From assembly GCA_002686265.1 (NCBI GenBank), contig NZBA01000036.1, forward strand, positions 1 to 64,000: a DNA stretch of 64,000 bases, given 5' to 3'. The stretch comes from Planctomycetota bacterium (GTDB taxonomy: Bacteria > Planctomycetota > UBA1135 > GCA-002686595). The notes under the pieces are model-generated. The model had not been told where the DNA came from. It was given only the letters and a program-made list of their open reading frames with translations, and did no database searches. Positions 58,300 through 64,000 of this stretch are shown one piece after another. The first letter of the stretch is position 1; every line of letters starts with the position of its first letter. The position numbers and the translations under genes are program-made.

Positions 58300-58695
58300 A
58301 TGATGACCGACCCGATCGCTGACATGCTGACGCGCATCCGCAACGCGAATGCGATCCAGAACAAGACCGTCCGAATCCCGGCCTCGCGCCTGAAGGTCGG
58401 CCTGGCCGAGGTCCTCCGGACGGAGGGTTTCATCGCGGGCTACGAGGTCGAGGAGGGCAAGCCGTTCAGCAACATCCGTATGACCTTGAAGTACGGACCC
58501 GAGGGCGAGCACGTGATTCGAAGCATCGATCGCGTCAGCAAGCCCGGCTGCCGTGTCTACTCGAGCGCCAAGGAACTGCGCCCCGTCTTGCGCGGCCTCG
58601 GCATCCAGATCCTCTCGACACCCCAGGGAGTTCTCTCAGACCGCAAGGCCCGCGAGCTCAACGTCGGCGGCGAGATCCTCTGCAGACTCACTTGA
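58300..58695 (+). CDS. rpsH: 30S ribosomal protein S8
   Basis: 131 residues from ATG 58300, which has GGGAGGA upstream. 'MTDPIADMLTRIRNANAIQ' and the C-terminal 'STPQGVLSDRKARELNVGGEILC' (split) are diagnostic. In E. coli S8 also represses the spc operon. The 16 extra upstream codons in the track are not S8. Confidence 0.97.
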   Translation: MMTDPIADMLTRIRNANAIQNKTVRIPASRLKVGLAEVLRTEGFIAGYEVEEGKPFSNIRMTLKYGPEGEHVIRSIDRVSKPGCRVYSSAKELRPVLRGLGIQILSTPQGVLSDRKARELNVGGEILCRLT

Positions 58696-58699
58696 TCCC

Positions 58700-59248
58700 A
58701 TGTCGCGCATCGGAAAACAGCCTGTCCCGGTCCCGGCCGGAGTGACGGTGGAGCTCGGAAGCGGGCGAACCGCTACCGTCAAGGGGCCCGGCGGCTCCCT
58801 GACCATGGAGTTTCGCCCGGAGATCGAGCTGGCGGTGGAGGGCGCGCAGGTGAACGTCACGACCAACGGGTCGGGCAGCGCCCGCGAGGCGCGGGCCTTC
58901 CACGGCCTGACGCGGGCACTCCTCAACAACATGGTCGTGGGCGTCACCAAGGGCTTCGAGAAGAAGCTCGACATCATCGGGGTCGGCTGGAACGCGGCGG
59001 CCCAGGGCAACAAGCTGGTGCTCAACATCGGCTTCTGTCATCCGGTCGACATCGCAATCCCGACGGGCATCACCGTCGAGACGCCCCGGCCCACCCACAT
59101 CATCATCAAGGGCGCCGACAAGCAGGCCGTGGGGCACCTCGCGGCCGTGATTCGCGCCGTCCGTCCGCCGGAGCCCTACAAGGGCAAGGGCATCCGCTAC
59201 GTCGACGAGTTCGTCCGTCGCAAGGCCGGCAAGAGCTTCGGCGCCTAG
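58700..59248 (+). CDS. rplF: 50S ribosomal protein L6
   Basis: 182 residues from ATG 58700. '[17 protein letters not shown]', 'VKGPGGSL' and '[34 protein letters not shown]' (split) identify L6, near the factor-binding site. Its two similar halves are visible. Confidence 0.97.
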   Translation: MSRIGKQPVPVPAGVTVELGSGRTATVKGPGGSLTMEFRPEIELAVEGAQVNVTTNGSGSAREARAFHGLTRALLNNMVVGVTKGFEKKLDIIGVGWNAAAQGNKLVLNIGFCHPVDIAIPTGITVETPRPTHIIIKGADKQAVGHLAAVIRAVRPPEPYKGKGIRYVDEFVRRKAGKSFGA

Positions 59249-59260
59249 AGCCGAGGGGAA

Positions 59261-59294
59261 TCACGAACAAGGCACAGTCATGAACAAGGCACAG
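59261..59294 (+). repeat. 17-bp tandem duplication at the rplR start
   Basis: TCACGAACAAGGCACAG (59261-59277) is followed at once by TCATGAACAAGGCACAG (59278-59294). The single difference turns ACG into the rplR ATG at 59280. The period equals that of the rplK-rplA repeat. Confidence 0.9.
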
Positions 59295-59648
59295 AGAAAG
59301 AACGCGACACGCCTGCGCCGTACCCGCTCGGTGGGCAGGAAGGTGCGCCGTGGAACGACCCGCCGGCGTCTCGCCGTGAACCGCAGTCTCAAGCACATCT
59401 CAGGCCAGGTCATCGACGATGGCGAGGGTCGGACCCTGTGCGGAATCTCCAGCACCGCCAAGGCCCTGGCCGCGGACCTGGCGGGCAAGACGAAGACCGA
59501 GCAGGCTCGGGTCGTCGGTGCCGAGATGGCGCGCCGGGCCAAGGCAGCCGGGGTCGAGGAGGTCGTCTTCGACCGCCGCGGAAGCAAGTATCACGGCCGC
59601 GTCAAGGCCTTCGCCGATGCCGCCCGGGAGGCCGGCCTCAAGTTCTAG
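59280..59648 (+). CDS. rplR: 50S ribosomal protein L18
   Basis: 122 residues from ATG 59280, inside the second copy of a 17-base duplication. '[26 protein letters not shown]' (split), '[15 protein letters not shown]' and '[23 protein letters not shown]' are typical. It binds 5S rRNA. GAGGGG is 23 bases from the start, too far to act directly; AAGG seven bases upstream may substitute. Confidence 0.96.
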   Translation: MNKAQRKNATRLRRTRSVGRKVRRGTTRRRLAVNRSLKHISGQVIDDGEGRTLCGISSTAKALAADLAGKTKTEQARVVGAEMARRAKAAGVEEVVFDRRGSKYHGRVKAFADAAREAGLKF

Positions 59649-59680
59649 AGAGGCGTCGAGCCCACAGACACGCGAACAGC

Positions 59681-60199
59681 ATGAAACACAAGATCGAGTA
59701 TCTGGACACGATGGAGGTCGAGGAGATCGCCGACCTCTCGGAGACTCTCGTCAAGGTCAACCGCTCCGCGGCGGTGGTCAAGGGCGGTCGACGTTTCTCC
59801 TTCTCGGCCCTGTCCATCGTCGGTAACCGCGACGGGCTGGTGGGGTTCGGCTTCGGGAAGGCGCGCCAGGTTCCCTACGCTATCGAGAAGGCCGCCAAGG
59901 ACGGGCGCAAGCACCTGCAGCGGGTGCACGTGGCGGAGGGCGGGACGATCCCTCACGAGATCACCGGCCGCTTCTGCGGGGCGATGATCAGGCTCCTCCC
60001 GGCCTCTCCCGGCACGGGCATCATCGCTTGCTCCTCGGTGCGGGCGGTGTGCGAGATGGCGGGCATCAAGAACATCCTGACCAAGTCGTACGGATCCACG
60101 AACCCGATCAACTTGGTCAAGGCCACCCTCGCCGCTCTCGCGCAGCTCCGCACAAGCGAGCAGCTGAGCGCGTTGCGCGGAGTCCCGATCAACCGCTAG
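59681..60199 (+). CDS. rpsE: 30S ribosomal protein S5
   Basis: 172 residues from ATG 59681. 'VNRSAAVVKGGRRFSFSALSIVG', 'GFGFGKARQVPYAIEKA' and 'RLLPASPGTGIIACSSVRAVCEMAGI' (split) are diagnostic for this accuracy protein. rplO follows after 28 bases with no room for rpmD (L30). Confidence 0.97.
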   Translation: MKHKIEYLDTMEVEEIADLSETLVKVNRSAAVVKGGRRFSFSALSIVGNRDGLVGFGFGKARQVPYAIEKAAKDGRKHLQRVHVAEGGTIPHEITGRFCGAMIRLLPASPGTGIIACSSVRAVCEMAGIKNILTKSYGSTNPINLVKATLAALAQLRTSEQLSALRGVPINR

Positions 60200-60227
60200 G
60201 CCCCGCCGCACGCCAGAAAACGGAACC

Positions 60228-60782
60228 ATGGACCTCCAGACAGTCACCAGCAAGGGCACGCGCTACACGAAGGCGCGCCGCGTGGGACGCGGGACCGGAA
60301 GCGGTCGCGGGAAGACCTGCGGGCGTGGGCACAAGGGGTGGGGGCAGCGCTCCGGCTCCAGCCGCCGGCCGGGGTACGAGGGCGGTCAGATGCCCATCTA
60401 CCGACGAGTTCCCAAGCGCGGGTTCACCAACGCGCGCTTCCGGACGGAGTACACGGTCGTCAACGTGGAGGCGCTGAACTCCTTCGAGGATGGCGACGTC
60501 GTGGACCTCGCCGCAATCATCGCGCGTGGCCTGACCAGTCTCGATACGCCTCTGCTCAAGGTGCTCGGAAACGGCGAACTCACCACGAAGCTGACGGTTC
60601 GAGCTCAGAAGTTCAGCGCCAGCGCGGCAGCGAAGATCGTGGCGGCCGGCGGGACTGTCGTCGGACTGGACTCCCGCGGGCGCGCGCCTGGAGAGGCTCG
60701 AGCGAGCGAGAAACCCCAGGCTGTCGAACCCCGGGAGACCCAAACCCCCGAGACCTCCGAGGGTGAGGAGGCCGGATCCTAG
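60228..60782 (+). CDS. rplO: 50S ribosomal protein L15 with acidic tail
   Basis: 184 residues. 'GRGTGSGRGKTCGRGHKGWGQRSGSSRRPGYEGGQMP' (in adjacent blocks) and 'RVPKRGFTNARFRTEYTVVN' mark L15. Usual length is about 145; here about 35 extra residues rich in Glu, Pro and Thr follow the normal end. The stop shares one base with the secY GTG. Confidence 0.96.
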   Translation: MDLQTVTSKGTRYTKARRVGRGTGSGRGKTCGRGHKGWGQRSGSSRRPGYEGGQMPIYRRVPKRGFTNARFRTEYTVVNVEALNSFEDGDVVDLAAIIARGLTSLDTPLLKVLGNGELTTKLTVRAQKFSASAAAKIVAAGGTVVGLDSRGRAPGEARASEKPQAVEPRETQTPETSEGEEAGS

Positions 60783-62086
60783 TGGACGGTTCCTTCCTGA
60801 GGCTCTTCTTCGTTCCGGAGACCCGGAAGAAGATCTTCACCACGCTGATGCTCCTCCTGGCGTATCGCGTGGGCTTCCACGTGCCCATTCCGGGCATGAG
60901 CGCCGAGTTCATGGAGACCATGAGCCAGAATGCGCTCTTCGGCCTGATCAGCGCCTTCTCCGGCGGCGCAATCGGCCAGACGGTCATCTTCGGCCTGGGC
61001 ATCATGCCCTACATTTCCGCCTCCATCATCTTCTCGATGCTGACCAAGGTCTCGCCGACCCTGGAGGCCGTCCAGAAGGAGGGCGCGGCCGGCCAGAAGA
61101 AGATCAACCAGTGGACGCGCTTGGCAGTCGTGCCGATCGCATTCCTGCAGGGCCTGCTGATCTACACCGGAGTGTTCCTCAAGCAGCCGCAGATGGTCGA
61201 ACCCTACATGCAGGGCCACCCGATTGTCCTTGGGTTGATCGTGATCTCGACCCTGCTCGCCGGCGCCTTGTTCGTGATGTGGGTCGGTGAGCTCATCACC
61301 GAGCACGGCGTGGGTAACGGAGCTTCGCTGATCATCATGGCGGGCATCGTCTCGAACATCCCCAGCGCCATGGCACGCATGGCCGGCCAGCCTGAGTTCT
61401 GGCAGATGGTGCTGACCACTATCGGCATCTGGGTCGTGACGATCTTCGTCGTGGTCTTCATCCACAAGGGTGCGCGGCGAGTGCCTATCCAGTACGCTCG
61501 CCTTACCCGCGGACGGCGCGTCTACGGCGGGCAGCGGCACTACCTGCCCCTGAAGGTCAACATGGCCGGCGTGATGCCGATCATCTTCGCCTCTGTGCTG
61601 TTCATCATCCCGACGATGCTGTTCGAATGGCTGGGCCTGGTCCAGCTTCGGGCGATCTTCAACGACCAGACCGGCTTCGTGTACGTCTGCACTTACATCG
61701 GCCTGGTGTTCGCCTTCTGCTTCTTCTGGAACCGTCTGATGTTCCAGCCCGACGAGATCGCGAAGAACTTGCGCGAGCACGGTTCGTTCATCCCCGGCAT
61801 TCGTCCCGGCGCCCGGACCGCCGAGTACCTGACCAACATCCTGACGCGCATCCCCCTCGCCGGAGCCGCCTTTCTGGCCCTCGTTGCGGTGTATCCGAAC
61901 TTCGTGACGAAGAACACGCCCATTCCCAACGACCTGCGCTACTTCCTCGGCGGGACCTCGGTGCTGATCGTCGTGGGCGTCGCGCTCGAACTCGTCGATC
62001 GCCTGAACGCTCAACTCGTCATGCGCGAGTACGACGGCGTGGCGGGCGGCTCGGGGCCGCGCTGGACCAAGAAGAAGGGCGCCTGA
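60782..62086 (+). CDS. secY: preprotein translocase subunit SecY
   Basis: 434 residues from a GTG overlapping the L15 stop by one base. Ten membrane helices with 'RVGFHVPIPGM', 'GGAIGQTVIFGLGIMPYISASIIF' (split), 'GVGNGASLIIMAGIVSNIP', 'YLPLKVNMAGVMPIIFA' and 'GIRPGARTAEYL' are standard for the export channel. Its partners SecE and SecDF are also encoded in this window. Confidence 0.97.
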   Translation: MDGSFLRLFFVPETRKKIFTTLMLLLAYRVGFHVPIPGMSAEFMETMSQNALFGLISAFSGGAIGQTVIFGLGIMPYISASIIFSMLTKVSPTLEAVQKEGAAGQKKINQWTRLAVVPIAFLQGLLIYTGVFLKQPQMVEPYMQGHPIVLGLIVISTLLAGALFVMWVGELITEHGVGNGASLIIMAGIVSNIPSAMARMAGQPEFWQMVLTTIGIWVVTIFVVVFIHKGARRVPIQYARLTRGRRVYGGQRHYLPLKVNMAGVMPIIFASVLFIIPTMLFEWLGLVQLRAIFNDQTGFVYVCTYIGLVFAFCFFWNRLMFQPDEIAKNLREHGSFIPGIRPGARTAEYLTNILTRIPLAGAAFLALVAVYPNFVTKNTPIPNDLRYFLGGTSVLIVVGVALELVDRLNAQLVMREYDGVAGGSGPRWTKKKGA

Positions 62087-62106
62087 GCCGGCAAGGCGCT
62101 CCGACC

Positions 62107-62808
62107 ATGATCGACCAAGTCGTCATCCTCCTCGGCCCTCCGGGCTCGGGAAAGGGAACCCAGGCCCGTCGCTTGAGCGCGGACCTGGGCGTTCCCCACG
62201 TGGCGACCGGGGAGATGTTTCGCAGCAACGTGGAAGACGACACCGAACTCGGCAGGCGCGCACGGGGCTTCATGGAGTCGGGCCGGCTGGTTCCCGATGA
62301 GCTCGTGACAGAGATGCTGTTCGTCCGCGTCGCCGCCGAAGACTGCAGTTGCGGATACGTGTTGGACGGGTTCCCGCGCACGCTCGGGCAGGCAGAGGCC
62401 TTGGATCGGGGCATCGAAGGCCGCTGGGGCGCGAGCGTCGCTTCTCTGGAGGTCCCCGACGCAGCCCTAGTCGAGCGCGCCTCCGGGCGCCTGCTCTGCC
62501 GTAACGACGGCAACCACATCTACCACGCGTCCTTCTCTCCGCCCGCGTCCGAGGGAATCTGTGACCAGTGCGGAGGCGAACTGTACCGCCGTGAAGACGA
62601 CGTGCCCGAGGTCGTCGCGGCGCGGCTCGGGGTCTACCGCGAGCAGACCGCGCCCGTGCTCGAGCACTACGCGCAGGCGGGACACCTGCTGGGGGTGAAC
62701 GGCGACCAGGCCCCCGACGAGGTCTACCGCACCCTGCGGGCCGCGTTAGAGGGTGAAAGCCGAGAGAACAGCGCCCTCGAAGGCTCGACGACCGAGGGGG
62801 GCGAGTAA
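62107..62808 (+). CDS. adk: adenylate kinase
   Basis: 233 residues from ATG 62107. It interconverts ATP, AMP and ADP. P-loop '[16 protein letters not shown]', AMP site '[10 protein letters not shown]' and '[17 protein letters not shown]' are intact. The long LID is of the metal-binding type but with C-x2-D ('LCRND') and C-x2-C ('ICDQCGG') instead of the usual Cys4. A short Glu/Ser-rich tail follows. map, common after adk, is absent; infA overlaps by one base. Confidence 0.96.
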   Translation: MIDQVVILLGPPGSGKGTQARRLSADLGVPHVATGEMFRSNVEDDTELGRRARGFMESGRLVPDELVTEMLFVRVAAEDCSCGYVLDGFPRTLGQAEALDRGIEGRWGASVASLEVPDAALVERASGRLLCRNDGNHIYHASFSPPASEGICDQCGGELYRREDDVPEVVAARLGVYREQTAPVLEHYAQAGHLLGVNGDQAPDEVYRTLRAALEGESRENSALEGSTTEGGE

Positions 62809-63050
62809 TGGCGAAGGAAGAACCGATCGTGGTCGACGCCATCGTCACCGAAGCCCTCCCGAACGCCCGATTCCGGGCCAAGTTGGAATCGGGTCACGAG
62901 ATCCTGGCACACGTCAGCGGCAAGATGCGGATGCACTACATCCGGATCATGGCCGGAGACAAGATCACCATCGAGATGTCGCCCTACGATCTGACGAAGG
63001 GCAGGATCGTCTCGCGCGGCGACCGCCGCTATCAGAGAAGGAGAACCTGA
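62808..63050 (+). CDS. infA: translation initiation factor IF-1
   Basis: 80 residues. '[37 protein letters not shown]' (in adjacent blocks) and '[13 protein letters not shown]' match IF-1, an OB-fold factor that blocks the A site during initiation. The start shares one base with the adk stop and the stop shares one base with rpmJ. Confidence 0.97.
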   Translation: MAKEEPIVVDAIVTEALPNARFRAKLESGHEILAHVSGKMRMHYIRIMAGDKITIEMSPYDLTKGRIVSRGDRRYQRRRT

Positions 63051-63169
63051 TGAAGGTCCGAAGTAGCGTCCGCCGCATGTGCACCCACTGCAAGATCGTC
63101 CGCCGTCGCGGTGTTCTGCGGGTCATTTGCTCCGTGGATCCCCGTCACAAGCAGCGCCAAGGAAAGTGA
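63050..63169 (+). CDS. rpmJ: 50S ribosomal protein L36
   Basis: 39 residues, below the ORF-track limit. '[21 protein letters not shown]' and '[16 protein letters not shown]' give the zinc-binding C-x2-C, C, H pattern of the standard L36. The ATG overlaps the infA stop (TGATG). Confidence 0.96.
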   Translation: MKVRSSVRRMCTHCKIVRRRGVLRVICSVDPRHKQRQGK

Positions 63170-63185
63170 ACCACAGGAAGCCATC

Positions 63186-63569
63186 ATGCCTCGCGTAGTC
63201 GGTGTAGACATCCCCAATGACAAGCGCCTCGATGTGGCCATGACCTACATCTTCGGCGTCGGACGAGTGACCGCCAGCAGAGTCTGCGTGGAGCTCAAGT
63301 TCGACCCCGGAATGCAGGCCCGGGACCTGACCGAGGAACAGATCACCACCCTCGCCCACCACCTCGAGAAGAAGTACGTAGTGGAGGGACAGCTGCGACG
63401 AAACGTCGCGGCCTCGATCGGCCGCCTGCGCGACATCGGTAGCTACCGAGGCCTGCGGCACCGCCGCGGGCTGCCGGTACGCGGCCAGCGCACGAAGACC
63501 AACGCTCGCGGCCGAAAGGGCGCGAAGAAGACCGTTGCGGGCAAGAAGTCCGTCAAGGGCATGAAGTAG
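63186..63569 (+). CDS. rpsM: 30S ribosomal protein S13
   Basis: 127 residues from ATG 63186, with AGGAAG upstream. '[24 protein letters not shown]', '[40 protein letters not shown]' (in adjacent blocks) are diagnostic. It contacts P-site tRNA and forms intersubunit bridges. Confidence 0.97.
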   Translation: MPRVVGVDIPNDKRLDVAMTYIFGVGRVTASRVCVELKFDPGMQARDLTEEQITTLAHHLEKKYVVEGQLRRNVAASIGRLRDIGSYRGLRHRRGLPVRGQRTKTNARGRKGAKKTVAGKKSVKGMK

Positions 63570-63604
63570 GCGAGCTCGTCTCAGAAAGAAGCAATCTAGA
63601 AGCG

Positions 63605-63985
63605 ATGGCGAAACAGACAAAGAAGAAGGCCCGCAAGAACGTCTCCAAGGGGATCGTTCACATCAAGGCGAGCTTCAACAACACCCTGGTCACGATCACG
63701 GACGAGGCTGGCGCGGTCATCGCGAGCAGCTCCTCGGGCGTGATGGGCTTCAAGGGCACCCGCAAGAGCACGCCCTTCGCCGCCCAGCGAGCATCGGACA
63801 ATGCCGCCGCCACGGCGAAGCGCCACGGCCTCAAGGAGGTCATCGTGCGCGTCAAGGGCGCCGGCTCCGGCCGTGAGTCCGCCGTCCGCGCCTTGAGCAA
63901 TGCCGGCATTCGCGTCAGCTACATCGAGGACGTCACACCCCTCCCGCACAACGGTTGCCGTGCCCGCAAGCGGCGCCGCGTCTGA
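63605..63985 (+). CDS. rpsK: 30S ribosomal protein S11
   Basis: 126 residues. '[21 protein letters not shown]', '[21 protein letters not shown]' and '[21 protein letters not shown]' (in adjacent blocks) identify S11 of the platform. The stop is 15 bases before the window end; rpsD, rpoA and rplQ would be expected next. Confidence 0.97.
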   Translation: MAKQTKKKARKNVSKGIVHIKASFNNTLVTITDEAGAVIASSSSGVMGFKGTRKSTPFAAQRASDNAAATAKRHGLKEVIVRVKGAGSGRESAVRALSNAGIRVSYIEDVTPLPHNGCRARKRRRV

Positions 63986-64000
63986 TCCAACAACATCCTG

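Overview
The window is a GC-rich bacterial chromosome segment, gene-dense and with no sign of recent mobile DNA. I read it as most likely Planctomycetota or a close relative. That is an inference from several traits together: a formylglycine-type secreted sulfatase, a fused SecDF, weak or absent Shine-Dalgarno sites, many GTG starts with 4-base stop/start overlaps, loss of rpmD (L30) and map from the spc-type cluster, and a Tsr3-type rRNA modification protein inside the str operon. No rRNA gene is present to settle the taxonomy.

The first half (about 1-32 kb) is mixed housekeeping and envelope functions. In order it holds an RND/MMPL exporter next to a B12-binding-type radical SAM enzyme, a sulfatase, lexA, nadB-hflX, a LysM protein, secDF, rplS and trmD, ribE, and a Mla-type lipid transport operon. 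In that operon a WPF/WPL-repeat lipoprotein, mlaE, mlaF and mlaD are tightly coupled. Next come trpS, a lipoprotein, a TPR-like protein and dtd, then an HU-like protein, a trans-sulfuration enzyme, a GT39-like membrane protein, a mutS2 without Smr domain, a single-domain response regulator and aroC.

The second half (about 32-64 kb) is a nearly continuous gene-expression superlocus on the + strand. It begins with tRNA-Thr(TGT), tRNA-Tyr(GTA), tRNA-Gly(TCC) and tRNA-Thr(GGT), followed by tuf, rpmG, secE, nusG, rplKAJL and rpoBC. After a strong hairpin and a new promoter comes a str operon: rpsL, rpsG, the Tsr3-like gene and a divergent fusA. The S10/spc/alpha cluster then runs from rpsJ to rpsK and is cut by the window end. 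Promoter-like TTGAC-type elements precede the tRNA-tuf, str, S10 and HU transcription units.

The points most worth a second look are these. A bacterial Tsr3-like aminocarboxypropyl-transferase homologue and an EF-G with atypical domain IV loops share the str operon. Ribosomal protein S12 naturally carries Arg at position 88, a streptomycin-resistance residue. Perfect or near-perfect 12-17 bp tandem duplications sit at translation start regions. A repeat lipoprotein is coupled to the Mla transporter. Three genes have a -10-like box 8-9 nt before the start codon, suggesting leaderless mRNAs. All coordinates, motifs and repeats were read by eye; no similarity search or folding program was run.
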